From Saprolegnia diclina VS20 (taxonomy: Eukaryota; Oomycota; Saprolegniomycetes; Saprolegniales; Saprolegniaceae), in the NCBI RefSeq assembly GCF_000281045.1, contig NW_008246080.1, forward strand, positions 620,169 through 681,707: 61,539 nt of DNA, written 5' to 3'. Shown piece after piece: positions 30,971 through 43,400 of the stretch; position 1 is the first letter of the stretch, and every line of letters starts with the position of its first letter. Below the pieces are notes generated by a model. That model did no database searches. It saw nothing but the letters and a program-made list of their open reading frames with translations, and was not told where the DNA came from. The position numbers were made by a program, and so were the translations under genes.

Positions 30971-32710
30971 ATGACCGAGTACGGCGTCGACGTCTCTACC
31001 CAGACGCGCGTGCTCCGGCGCTGGGCGCCCCGGCACTTGGTGCTACGAGGCCAAACGCTCACGCTCTATGACGGCGCCGCCCTCTGCGAGACGCATGCCA
31101 TGGCGCAGTGCCACGTCACGGCGCTGCCCCCGGAGCCCCCGACCCGTTGCTTCTTGCTCGAGCTGCGCTTTGCCTCGAAGAAGACCCTTCGCATCCTTGC
31201 CGACAATGCCATTCTTCATGCGCGGCTCAAGACCATCTTGGAGGCCGCTGCAACGAGCGACCGGTACACCCTCCCGCCCTTCTCGGACGCCGACCGTCTT
31301 TTGTGCGTTGCCGCCACCGTCACGGAGCGGGCCAAGCACCGCCGAGTCCCATCCAGCGGCCTCACTCCTGCGCATATCCAAGCATATGTAGCTCGTCTCA
31401 AGCGGATCGTCGACCGGGACTTCGCCGGCGTCGCGTCGCCCGAAGCGCTCTACGCCAAACTCGTCGACCTTGAAGCCACGTACGTCGTTAATTACCGTGA
31501 TGACACGCATTGCGTCACCGAGTCGTTCCCGCACCTTGCCTACCAGCTCGACGCACTCAACTTTGCGCTGGGGCACAACCCGTCTCGCGCTACGCCAAAT
31601 GCCGACGTCATTGGCGTCTGCACCTTTTGCAAGCGCGAGCTCGAGCCGTGGAAAGCGCGCATCATGTACCAGCGCAACCAAACAGCGCAGTGCGGTCACT
31701 GCAACGAGTACGTCGACGTACAGACGTACTACAAGCGTTGCTTCGACACGAGAGCGTTCGACATGCCGCTGCGCGACGTCTTGGCACAGTGCCCGCACAG
31801 GCATTGCCGACGACCTTTGGAGTTGCGCCTCGTGTATGCGCTCCACGTACATGACGAGGCCGTGACGTGCCCTTGTTGCAGCCACACGCTTTTGTACGAA
31901 ACGTTTCAAATTGCGCTCTTCCAGCGTGAGCACCCGTACCTCGAGTGGATCAGCGACTTTACCACGCAAAAAGAAGTCATGAGTCGACTCGCGGTGCCCC
32001 GCGACCTCCCGATCGACGGCCGCTGGGACACATACCTCCGAACGCTCCTTGGCTGCATTGATGCACGCACCAAGACCAAGCCGCCAATAAGCCGCATCGA
32101 AGCATATGCGCTCAAAGAACAAGTGCAGTCGAAAGCCGGCGCGATTCGCGCCAACGCGCTCGGTGCGTTTCCCATCGATCTGGTGCGCGCCATGGTCCAC
32201 GAGTTGCGACTTCTGAGCGTCCTATTGGCCCACGACACGTACTGGGCGACGCCACCAATCGCGGCGGCGGCCATCGCGCGCTACGAACACTTTATGGCGC
32301 TGCAAAAGGGGACGACGCTGACACCGACGCTGGACATTGCCGTTGCGTGGTGCGCCCACCGGACGCAGCCGTCGGCCTACGTCGCTTACTCGACAACGGT
32401 TGCCGGTGCTGTCGTGGCGTCCTCTACCGGGACTGACGCCACGTACGCTGAAACGTGCACTCTGTGGACCAAGGCGTACGGCGAGGCGTACTCGTCGTTT
32501 GTGCCGACAACTGGCGACGGAAAATGGCTCGTGCCCCGGGGCGACTCGCGCTTCTTTGGCGTTGACGACGCGCTGCCGCGATCCAAGCACAACGATGACA
32601 ACGGCGACGACCGTGCGCTGCGCGGTGTCATTGGCACTCCGATCTTTGACACGCGCGTCGCGTCATCGAAACTGTACCTCCTCCTTCCCCACTCTAGTGC
32701 TTCGCCCTAA
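30971..32710 (+). CDS. PH domain + cysteine-cluster + GRDP-like (DUF1399) protein
   Basis: Single exon, 579 residues. Residues 10-100 look like a PH domain (RVLRRWAPRHLVLRGQTLTL ... FLLELRFASKKTLRILAD). The middle carries two Cys clusters resembling zinc ribbons: CTFCKRELEPWKARI with QCGHC, and CPHRHCRRP with CPCC. The C-terminal third is DUF1399-like, as in plant glycine-rich domain proteins (GRDP): IDLVRAMVHELRLLSVLL, LDIAVAWCAHRTQPSAYV (family W-H-x-H) and TYAETCTLWTKAYGEAYS. Here the conserved first His of W-H-x-H is Cys (WCAH). GRDP proteins act in stress and signalling but their biochemistry is unknown. PH suggests membrane phosphoinositide binding. Start chosen at 30971 (see CCAAT entry). 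Confidence 0.68.
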   Translation: MTEYGVDVSTQTRVLRRWAPRHLVLRGQTLTLYDGAALCETHAMAQCHVTALPPEPPTRCFLLELRFASKKTLRILADNAILHARLKTILEAAATSDRYTLPPFSDADRLLCVAATVTERAKHRRVPSSGLTPAHIQAYVARLKRIVDRDFAGVASPEALYAKLVDLEATYVVNYRDDTHCVTESFPHLAYQLDALNFALGHNPSRATPNADVIGVCTFCKRELEPWKARIMYQRNQTAQCGHCNEYVDVQTYYKRCFDTRAFDMPLRDVLAQCPHRHCRRPLELRLVYALHVHDEAVTCPCCSHTLLYETFQIALFQREHPYLEWISDFTTQKEVMSRLAVPRDLPIDGRWDTYLRTLLGCIDARTKTKPPISRIEAYALKEQVQSKAGAIRANALGAFPIDLVRAMVHELRLLSVLLAHDTYWATPPIAAAAIARYEHFMALQKGTTLTPTLDIAVAWCAHRTQPSAYVAYSTTVAGAVVASSTGTDATYAETCTLWTKAYGEAYSSFVPTTGDGKWLVPRGDSRFFGVDDALPRSKHNDDNGDDRALRGVIGTPIFDTRVASSKLYLLLPHSSASP

Positions 32711-32942
32711 GACTTGTAGTACACTACTAGTATATTTTATTCGTTTAGTGCGATTCTACAAGGGGTACATTATTCACTCCTGGGTTCAGAAGGCATTGTC
32801 GTGTCGCCTCAGTACTGTCGACGGCCAAGAGCTCACTTTGCACCGTTATCCGGATAACCCAGTTGTGTTTTGACAGGTCAAGACGCCACGTCACGCGCAT
32901 CCGAACCTGCCACCACAACCGAATTGGACCGTTGGGAGACGC

Positions 32943-33776
32943 ATGGCGGCGACGACAGAAGACACCGAAGCGCGCGTCGGCCCCGTCGACGACGTCAACC
33001 GCAGCATCGAGGCGTTGGATTGGTCGGTACTCGAGGCGGCGCTCAAGGTACCGGGCAACGCGGGGTATCCGCTCTGCTCCATGACCGAAGCCGACTTTGA
33101 CGTGTATATCGAGTCGGAGAACCAAGACCTCAAGTCGCGCAACCTGGAGTGGCACCACGGCGTTGTGTACATTGTCGAATTGAACGATGTCATGCACTGC
33201 CGCCTCGCTATCGGCATCGATGAGGCCATCTTCGAGGCGACGGGGACGGGATGCAAGCATCTCCGGTCGTGTGGCAGCGCGTACATTGACACGACCAACG
33301 CGCCGATCACGCTACCGAAGCTCGAGCCGGATGGTTGCTTTTACCCGACGCGCAGCATTGGCCCGATCAAGCCCAACTGGCTTTCCTGGTGCGAGAATCA
33401 CACGCTCAAAGTCGAAGTCGGCGTGCACGCCAACTGGGTGACGCTGGACCCGAAGACTGAGCGCTGGTGCGCGTTTCCCGGTATTCGCTACGTGCTCTGC
33501 GTCCACGTGTCGCACGACTTTGCGGTGCGCGAGTACAAGCTCTTTTCGATCACCAACAACCAGCTTGACGGCCCCGCACCGCACTTGACGGCGCCCACTC
33601 CAATTCACGCTCATACGCGCATCGAGCTCGATGGTCGTCGGCTCTTGGCGCTGCCGGACGACGTCCCGCTGCCGCTGGGTTTCAACGCCAGCATTGTCTT
33701 TGAACTCAACCCGATCGTGCAAGAAGTGTGGTGCGATTATTGCGATAGCGACGACCCCATTCCACCTCCGTTTTGA
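32943..33776 (+). CDS. Uma2-like PD-(D/E)XK nuclease-fold protein, copy 1
   Basis: Single exon, 277 residues, the most divergent of four copies in the window. After an N-terminal 'SIEALDWSVLEAAL' helix comes a pattern typical of Uma2 (DUF820) endonuclease-fold proteins: NLEWHHGVVYIVEL with E69, a His at 85 (DVMHCRLAIGIDEAI), PD at 129-130 (LEPDGCFYP), E158 in LKVEVGVHAN and K171 in LDPKTERWCAFPGIRYVLCV. These are the positions expected for the E...D...ExV...K metal site. Uma2 proteins are abundant in cyanobacteria and rare in eukaryotes; their function is poorly known. C-terminal 90 residues (LFSITNNQL, RRLLALPDDVPLP) are shared only by the paralogues. No signal peptide. Confidence 0.6.
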   Translation: MAATTEDTEARVGPVDDVNRSIEALDWSVLEAALKVPGNAGYPLCSMTEADFDVYIESENQDLKSRNLEWHHGVVYIVELNDVMHCRLAIGIDEAIFEATGTGCKHLRSCGSAYIDTTNAPITLPKLEPDGCFYPTRSIGPIKPNWLSWCENHTLKVEVGVHANWVTLDPKTERWCAFPGIRYVLCVHVSHDFAVREYKLFSITNNQLDGPAPHLTAPTPIHAHTRIELDGRRLLALPDDVPLPLGFNASIVFELNPIVQEVWCDYCDSDDPIPPPF

Positions 33777-34481
33777 GTTTCAAGCCGTGCACGAGTGGCA
33801 TTTTCCTTCACAAGGGAAACGTTTCTAGTGAAATGACTCCAACAACATATGTTTTTTTTCTAGTTTGAAACTCCGCACGGTGTCCCTCTTCTTGAGATGG
33901 CGTAGGCCAGATGAGATGCCATTACAAGAGGTCGACCTCTGCGTATGACCTAAGGTCGACAACCATTGACCATTGGTATGGTGTTGCGACGACACTGGGC
34001 GACGCGGAGTGTCATTTGGATCACAGCCGAATCCGACGGCGGCTGCGCCAGACTCGTACCAATACAGGTATACAGACTTTTTGGCGTGCTCACTTTGCAC
34101 TGTGCCAATACGTCTTCGCCCTTGTACTAGTCCCACCCAGCGCATGAATCGATGCGTGCAGATGACGCTACGCTGCGTGCGACAGCCACGCACCAACCGA
34201 CCGTTCGGTTGGCGAAACGGTTTTTGGCGCCTTCGAAACGGCAAGGACGCGATGCTGCTGCTGGAATGAAGCGCGTGGAATGTGTAGCTGTACGGTGGCT
34301 GGGTGCCTGGAGCTCATGGTAGCTGCCCCACAGTGGGATCGCTCGGTCGCCACAACCCCTCACGCAGCAGCTGGCGCCTCAATTCGGACTTTGGAGCCTG
34401 AACTTGCCTGAAAATGCCGATTTTCACACCGGGAATACCTAAAATTAATTCCGGTAGGATTTCCCAGCCTGACGTGGAGCG
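33777..34481. other. No gene recognised; 5' flank of HECT gene
   Basis: Short frames only. Holds an inverted repeat (CCAACCGA, 4-base loop, TCGGTTGG at 34193-34212) and an E2F-like TTTTTGGCGCC at 34221-34231, about 250 bases before the HECT start. Confidence 0.45.
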
Positions 34482-37400
34482 ATGGCATCGATGTCATTCG
34501 CCGATTCGCCCTTCGTCATGCTTCCGACAAGCGCGGATGCATGGGCGAGCGCACAGCTGCCACCCGAGGTCCTTCGGGACGGCGAGCTCCTCGCGCAAGC
34601 GTACCTCGCCCACCTCACGGACGAGGCGCCGGCCGACCGGAGCACCCTCCTCGAGGCCTACGAGCAGCTCAAAGCGCAGCGCGTCCAGGCGCCATCGACC
34701 GGGACGTTTGCGGGCGACGACCTCGACCGGCTGCGCCTCTTTGCTTTCCCGACACAGCCGCGCTCATTCCAAGAGTCGTTCGACGCTGTGACACCGTCGG
34801 CAGTGCTGCGCGAAGCCGCCTTGACGACGCCATCGCCGGCGACCATCGACCAGGCGCTCGAGGCCTTCCAGACGCGCTTCTGCCTCAAGAAGACCATGGC
34901 GCAGCTCGGACGCGCCATGACACCGGACGTGACGTCCATCGAGACGCCGTCGCCGTACCTGGTCTCGGCGCACGACCAAAGCGTCTTTCCCGAGAAGCTC
35001 TTCTCGCTGTCGTCCAGCCGCTTCCAGCTCGACATGCTCGCGTACTTTCGTCTAAAGGAACCGGCGCTCTTTGCCAGCGGCATGCACACGATCGTTGGCT
35101 CGATCCTCGACTGCCCGCCATTGTCGCTATGCGCCATTCGCCCGCACTCGGCCGAGGCCGCGCTTCTCGCCGCGCACGTTGCGTTTGGAGCGCAGCTTCT
35201 GAACGACGCAGCGGGCGACCCGATCGCGACGGGGTATGCACTCTCGCTCTTGCTGGCGCTGGGCGAGTCGAGCGGCCACCTACAGCCGCTCTTGGTCGCG
35301 ACCTCGTACCTCTTGCGCCCTGCGAACGCGTCCGTGGTCGCGGCGTTGCCCACCGACCAGTCGGCGCACTTGGATGCGATCCTGCGCCGCCTTGACGCGT
35401 ACAAGGTGCAGTTCGAACTTAGTCTGGTGGTCGCCGACGCCGTGCTCAAGAGCGTGCATGTCCTCGACGACGACGCCCCCAACGACAATGACAAGATATT
35501 CTCGACGCTTGCTACCGACGGCAAGTACGTCTACGGCTGGAGCACCGGCCACGGGCTTCAAAAGGTCGGGTCGGGCTACCATGGCGCGGTCGCTGGCAAG
35601 GTGTACGCCCACGCACCGGCGTCTTCGGTTGCCGAAATCCTCTTTGCCTCGGACGACGATTCGATCCACTGGTCCGACTACACCGTGTCGCTTCTCGCGG
35701 CCGGTGACAGCGTGTACTTGGGCGTTGCGCGCAAGCGACCGACAGACGACGACCCGTCGACGACGCCGGCGCTGACACTGTGGGCGCTCGATGCCTCGAC
35801 GTTGACGCCGACCGCCCGCGTCGACGTGGCAACGACGGCGACGACGGTCTTTACGGATGGCCACAGCCTCTTTACGGCCGCCGTCCACGGTGCCGAGCTT
35901 GTGCTGGAGCGACTGGTGCGGACCGAAGGCTTTGCTGTCGCAACGACATGGCACGTGGCGCTCTCCGCCGATGCGCAAGCGTTCTTTCGCAAATCGAGTG
36001 ACGCCATGTACTACACCAACGGCCATGCCGTAGTCGTGACGCAGCGCGGGTCACCGATGCCGTCTCTGCAGCTGCAGCTCGAGAGCGATGCGCCACAGGT
36101 GGTCCTAAGCCACCACGATGCCGACGTCGACGCCTGCGCGCTTGTGTTTGACGCGCGCAACAACGTCGTATGGCGCGCGATGCATGACCACGACGGCAAC
36201 ATTTTGGTGTCACACCAGAACCACGGTCTCCACGTGGCGCCACCACCGGTCGTGTCGCCGACGCCGTCGGCCGTCGCGCATCGGGTCGTAGCGCACCTGT
36301 CGCGGGTCCTCGACGCCTACGCCGGCGATACGACCTATCGCGCGCGTCACGTGCCCTTCCTCGTCGACTTGAGTCCAAAGACGTTTGAACTTCTTTTGAT
36401 CTTGGTGGCCGAGACCACCGAGGCGAGCGTGCTGGAGACGGCGCTTCGCTTGCTCTTGCGCAACGTGCAGCACTGGCACGCCGACCAGACGCGCTCGCAG
36501 GACGTTGGCGCGTTGGTTGGTGCGAGCGGCCTCGTGGCCATTCTACAGCGACTCGTGGACGCCGCGCCGACGCCAAGCGTTCTCACGGCGGCGCAAGCCC
36601 TCTCGGTGGCGACTCTGGAGCTCTCCCACCCGACGCTAACGAGTCAGTGGACGTACGCGCTCTCGCTCCTCTCGGCCGCGGTGCACGGGACGCTGCCCGT
36701 GTCGCAGCAGCCGGCGCTGCATCTCGTGTTGGCCCAACTGACGTCGCATCCCAAGATGCAGGCGTTTGCCAAGGAAGGCATCGTCACGTCGTCGGCGTGG
36801 TCGTCGCTCTTGGATCTCGTCGCGCACCAGTCGCAGGCATCGCCCGAGAGCTTTGCGTACTCGCTGACGGCGCCACTCACGTCGCTCGTTGTGGCGTCCT
36901 GTCACGCTGCGGTGGGGGCATATGCCAATGCGTGGCTGGACCTCGATGGACTCGTGACACTGGCGCGTCAGCTCCTTGACACGGCGGCGCGCATGTGTGA
37001 TCATACGTCGACACCAAGCAAGGAGCTTGAGGCCGGCGTCGTCGGCCAGGCCGTGGGCGTCGTGGTTGCCTTTGTGCAGGCGGCGCTCGAGACGACGGCG
37101 CCGCCCGGCCTCGCGACCATCGATGCCTACGTCGCCTCCATTGCAGCGTTGGTGCCCAAGCTGTCGGCCTTGACGGCAACGGAGGACGAGACGCCGGCGC
37201 GGACGCTTCAGGTGACGGACGCAGTCGGGACGCTCGAGTCGGCGCACCCAAACGTTGCCAACACGCAGATCAACACGAGTTTTGTGCTGCCGGGCGCGTC
37301 GACGATGACGATTTCGTTTGATCCGCGGTCGGCCACCGAAGGCTACTACAACAGCATTACGTTCTACACGGACGAGTCGTGCGCAGCGTACCACGGCGAG

Positions 37401-40400
37401 GAGCGGTACTATGGCCACGGCGACAGCACTATGTTTCCAGGCATTGGGTCGACGCCGCCGCTTCAAATCCCGACCAACAAGTGCTTTGTCGTGTTCCGGA
37501 CCATGGAGAACGCCGGTACATTTTTTGGCTACCGCTTCACCGCGGTCGCCAAGGACACGCGCCACGTAGTGTCGCTCTCGGTGCCGCGCCACTTGCTATC
37601 GGCGCTGAGCGCGACGCTGGGCAGCATTGCGACCAAGGCGTGGTCGACGTGGAGCCCGACAGAGGCGTCCGAAGTCGAGCACGAGTCGCTCTTGCAGACG
37701 CCGCTCTTCCGCGGTGGTTTGCGCGCCGAGTCGCCGGTCGCGTTCTTGCACGAGCTCATCGAGCTACCCGAGGGGTCGCCAGCCGAGACGGTCGCCAAGC
37801 TCCTCAAGGCCAAGACGATCCAGGACCAGGGCGCTGTGCCGTACATCAACCGCGCCGTGCGGGCCGTGGCCGCCGCCCTTTTGCACCACAACGGCGTGAC
37901 CATGGATGCGATCGCACTCTCGCAGGGCCTTCGGAGCGATGCGAGCGCGGCCTTGCTCAAAGCGTGGCGCAACGCACAGAAGATGCGCCATTGGCTTCAT
38001 CTCGGCGATGCCAAGCCCGCGACCGAGTCCAAGCCGACGCTCAAGCGACAGCCGTCCGCGTACGCCGGTGCGTCGGACGAAGCGCTCCAAGTGCTCTGTG
38101 CCAACGTTGTCGCACGGGCGCGCTTCCTTTTGACGCTCGAGCCAGCGACGTTGCTCGAGGACGATGGCAGCGCGACCAAGCGCCGGTGGGGGGCGCTGGC
38201 CAAGCTTGCGAGAAGCCACACGCCGGATGCGAATGCGTCGCTGATGACCAAGTGGCACGCGCTCATCGACGAGGCCAAGGCGGCGACGGACCTCAAGGCG
38301 CTTCTCAGCTACCGCAAGAGCGCTGCGGGCCGCGACCCGACGGCCAAGACGACGACGGAGCTCGTGCTCGGCTTTGTGCAGAGCGATGCGAGCGTGGCGG
38401 ACGTGTCGAGTACCATTGCCGTGCGCAACGCACGCGCCTTGCTGCGCGGCGTCGGCTTGGACGCGCTTCATGCTGTGGTCGCGACCAAGACTGGCGTCTC
38501 GCCGGCCGTCGTGTTGGACCAGTTTGCCTCGACGTTGCAGGCGTCGGCAGCGCCGACCGTGCAGCTCACGCGGAGCTTGGAAGGCAGCGACGTTCTCGGT
38601 CGCGTGCGAGTCCGGTCGGCGTTCAGCGCCGTCGTCGGTCGCCTCGCGTCGGCGTTGACACCGCCCTCGGACGAAGCGTTGCTTGTCGCAAGCCTCAAAC
38701 TGCTGGCGATGGACTTCGAGCCGCGTGACGTCGAGTACCTCACGCCCGACCTCGTCACGCTCGTGTTCGACTTGCTCTTGTCCTTGCGCCCGACGGTGCG
38801 GCACGCGGCCCAAGCGACCATTCGACTCTGGTGCGACTGCTTCCTCGGCGCAGACGTGGCGCGCTCGTCGCCGTTGACGCCGCTGCTGGTGTCGCTCTTG
38901 CAAAACTACACGGCGCTCGCGACATCGACGCTTTTGGCGGCGGACGCAGACCGTCGCCCGATGCACTTGGCCCGCGGCATGCACCACGTGCCATTGGAGC
39001 TCGTCGCGCATAACGTCTTTGCGCTGCATTTTGCACTGTTTTGCGAAGCGCTGCCGATCCGCTTGCTCAAGATGGGCGACCGTGTGACGCGCGGCCCGCA
39101 GTGGAACCTCTTTGGTGACGACGCACTCGGCATGGGCGTCGTCGGCACCGTCGCCAAGCTCGACGGCACGGCGGCGGCGGTGCAGTGGCGCACGGGCGAC
39201 GGTGTGCTTGGCGAGAGCGGCGAGGCCAGTGCAACGACCAAGTTTTTCCACTACTCGGACGCCGCCCAAGAAATCGTACCTCTCGATCGCGACGCGAGCG
39301 GCCTTGTCTGCGCATTTGAGAACGAAACCACCGAGGTCTGCCGACTGCACATCAACTTGGCCGGGTGCTTCGAGCTCCAGATCGGCGCCGACGTGGTGGC
39401 GACGAGCGGCGCGCCAGTGCCAGCGTCGCTTTGGCACCGAGTGGTGGTGACCCGCCAAGAATCGTCGCTCCAAGTGCTCCTCAACGACGACGTCGTACTG
39501 AGTCATGTGCTGCACGACGCTGCTCTCTCGGTCGTGTTTGGCCAGACTCGGCTTTTGCAGCAAAAGCCTGCGGCCGCCTTTGTCTCGATGCACGCCGACA
39601 CACCACCGTCGACGGAAGCCCCGAAAGACGGTGAGCTGGACGTTGGCTTGCATCTCATGAGCACGCTTTTGTCGACGGCGACGTCGGCGCCGCAGGTGCT
39701 CAAGCCGCAGAGTACGCTCCAGCACGTCGTGCAGCTTGCCTACGCTGCGCAGAGCCCCGTGGCCATCCGCGTCGCGGCACTCCATGTGCTGTCGAGCTTG
39801 CCGGACGTGGCGACGGTCGCGCCGGCGTTGGCGGCGGTCGTGGCGTCGAGCGATGTCCTTGGCTACACGCTGAGTGTCCTTGGCACACTGCTGTACCCGG
39901 ACAGTAAAGCCGAGACCCCGGCCTTTTGTCTCGCCGACCACGACGCGCTCTGGCTCGCGTCGGCTTACGCCCGGTTTGCTCGCTTGTACGCGGCGCAGAC
40001 GGCGTTGCTGCCCGAGCTGGCCGACGGTATTGTCAAAAGTCTGCGCTGCCTCGAGCGATTCGGCGAGGCACATGAGCACGAGAAGCGCGCGGTGCTGGCG
40101 TCCATGGCGCTGCTTGGTGGCCTCCACGACACACTTGTCCTGGGTGGCACGGTCAAGTACAAGGCTTTGGGCGATCCCAAGAGCATCGTGCGCGGTGTCT
40201 GCATCGCGTTGGACCTCATGCAGAGCACCGCGTGCGTTTTGCCAGAGGGCGACCACGCCAAACTCGAGTACGTGCTCCTCGACGACGTTGCGGCCGACGC
40301 AACGCCACCGGTGCACGACGACGTGACGCCGTTGATCGCGGCGCTCGATGCACCATTATTACTGCAGGGCTTGCACGCGCTGCTGTCGATGCGCTGCGAA

Positions 40401-43400
40401 CTGCCGCTGTGGGTGCTCGACGTTCGCGCGCGGGCCCTCAAGGCCCTTGAGCGCATCGGACTTGGTATTGGCGGCGTCGAGGCTCTTGTGCCCCAGTGGC
40501 TCGCGCTGGCGCGGGCGCCACCGGCGGGGCAGATGCCGCCGTCCAAGCGCCAAACGCTCACGTTCCAGTCCGGACACCCGTACGCCAACTCGATCGACGT
40601 GTACCAAACGATCTGCGTTGAAGGCGCGACGGGCCTCCGCGTGACGTTTGACGAGCGGTGTCGCACCGAGCACGACTACGACTATGTCAAATTTTACAAG
40701 GACGACTCGTACAACGAGATCTGGGGCGAGACCCAGTACACCGGGCGTGACGGCAGCGAAAACTGGGCCGGTTTCGGTGGCCGCCCGCCGCTGGAGATTC
40801 CGACCAACAAGTGCGTATTGTACTGGCACACGGACGGCTCGGGCAACGACTGGGGCTGGCTCGTCCAGATCGAAGCCATTTTCGACAAGAAGGAGGCCAA
40901 GACCTCCGCCGCCTCATCGTCGTCGTGGTCGCTCGACCAGTTGCAGCAGCGGGCGTTCCACCTCTCGGACCTCTTGCACCAGCACAACGTGTCGCCCAAC
41001 ACGCTGGCGCCGGCGTTGCCTGCTCCGATCGACGACACGCTGCCCGAAACGTGGCAGGTGTCGCCCAAGTACTTTTACCCGGCAGCGTCGACCGCGTACA
41101 TGGCGGCAATCGACGTGACGTTGCACGCGTCACCGGACGTGACAAGTGACGTCGTGACGGTTGTGCCAAAGCACGGACCACTCACGTTGCTGGCGTCGGA
41201 CGGTCGCTGGGTGCACGTCGCGACGGAGGACGCGGACGGCTGGACACAAGCGCGTGACGACGACACGTTTTACGTGCTGCCGGCAACGGCGCCGCTCGCA
41301 CGTACCAACACGTCGATGCTGAACGCTGTCGCTGAGCCGTATGTCATTGGACCTGTCACGGGGCTGCTCAAGCCGTCGGCGGACGACGACATGGGTGCGG
41401 ACGAGCTCGAGGCGCACTTTGTGCTCAAGACCAAGCCGAGCGACAAGACGCTCGTGCCATTGGCGCTCGGCGATGTGCTGCACAACCTTTCGGCGCAGTA
41501 CGCACGCAAGTGCCTCCAGGCGGTGTGCCTCGCGACGACCGACGGCGTCTCGGCGCCCGTGTTTCTCGAGCTCTGCGATCTCTTTGTGTTTGAGCGCGAT
41601 CCCGAGCGGCCGGACGCCAAGTTTGCGGCGCAGTTGCGGCACCTTGCGCGTCAGCACGAGTCGTTCCGATGCGACGTTGTCGCGCGCAGTGTGCGCCAGC
41701 TGGACGCGGCCGTGGCGCAGCTCCCGACGTCTTCGGTCGTCAATTACGTGCACATTGAGAAGACGCCGCCACTCGGCCAGCGCCGCGTGCACTTTCCCGG
41801 AGCGTCGCGCCTCCGCATCGTGTTCCGTGAAGACGATACAAACGTGACCAACCCCGATGACGCGCTGCGCTTTTACCACCCGAACGGCACGCTGCTCGGG
41901 CAGTACACGGGCGCTAAAGACTCGGGCGTGTGGCCTGGTATTGGCAGCGTTCCGCCGCTCGAGGTCGACGGCGACACGCTCATCTTTGTCAACTACGTGC
42001 CGAGCTTTGCCGACACGGGCAGCCACGCGTTCAAGGTGTACGCCGAAGGCTTTTACTTGACGCCCGAGGACCCGCCGGTCTTTGATGCGTCCGTGCTTGA
42101 AGGGCGGATTCGACTGTGCTGCTGGGTGCTTCAAGTGCTCGCAGAGAGCGACCTCTTGCTCGCTAGTCTCGTGGCCAACGCGACGTTGGTCACGACGCTG
42201 GAGCTGCTCGGACACGTGTACCAGCTACTGCCGCCGTCGCACCAGGTGCGCGTGCTGGACGCGCTCTGCGGTCTTTTGCGCTCGAAAGTGTCGGCGACGA
42301 GGCTGCTGCAAGCTCTCTCGACGGCGCAGATCCAAGCTCTGCATGCGTTCGTGCACACCAAACTGCTCTTGCGCCACGACATTGACAAGCACTATGGCGA
42401 CGACCGGTCGCCGCTCATGCACCGGCTCGTGCAGTGTGCGCTTGCGTGGGACACGCAGCTCGCTTCGTATCTCCAGACGCTGGCCGTCGACGACGACGTG
42501 CGGTGGTTGACGCCGGACGGCACCGGTGCAACGACGGTCACGGCGGCCGCGACGGAGCCCCCGACTCTTGTCCAGACCACAAGAGGGTATGTGTCGGGGC
42601 TGCATACGTGGGAGATCACCGTGCACGGATGCGTCGACGTCGGGGTCGCCACCGACGGCGTTGTTGCTGCCAGTGTACCTGCCACCGATGCCGATGTCGT
42701 CTCGGTCGAGCTGGATATCGCGCACCAGGTCGTGACGTTCCGGCGCAACCGTGCATTGGTGTGCCGCAATGAACTGCCGTCGTCGATGCAACCGTGGTTC
42801 CCCGCTGTGCTGTTGGCAGCACCGGGCGACGCAGCAACGATTCGGGCACGGTCGCTGCTCGCCGACGCCATTTCGCTGGACCACGTCGACCCGTGGTATG
42901 CCGACGTCCGCAGTGCGATGGCCATGGTCGACACGGTCGCTGCTGGCACACCGTCGTCGGCCGTTGCGCTCACACCGTCGAGCGACGTTGTGCACGTCCC
43001 AGGCGCCAAGACGTTGCAACTCGTACCGCAAACCGACAGCGGCGCGCACGTGCCGGGCGGCGTCACGGTCGTCGACGCTTTGGGGGCTACGACAACGTTC
43101 TCGGCGACCGACTTGCATGCTGCGGTACCGTCGCCGGCATCGGCTCTACCGTTGTATACCAAGGTGGTCCGAGGCAGCGACTGGCAGTACGGCGACGAAG
43201 ACGGTGGCGCCGGCAACGCAGGTGTCGTCGTCGGAACTGCACCGTGGAATGGCGTACCGGACGCCGGTGTTCGCATCTTTTGGCGCAAGACCGCATTCCA
43301 AGGCTTGTACCGCCACAACTACCTCGGGACGTTCGACGTGCTGCCGTTATCGCCTTTGACCAAGGCCATCGTCGCGGGTCCGTCGCTCACGATCGCACCG

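Noticed and set aside
37764-40316. 850-codon open frame on the minus strand inside the HECT gene
   Set aside because: It is antisense to a long GC-rich coding exon; composition (Arg/His/Gln-rich) is typical of such shadows and it has no recognisable domain.
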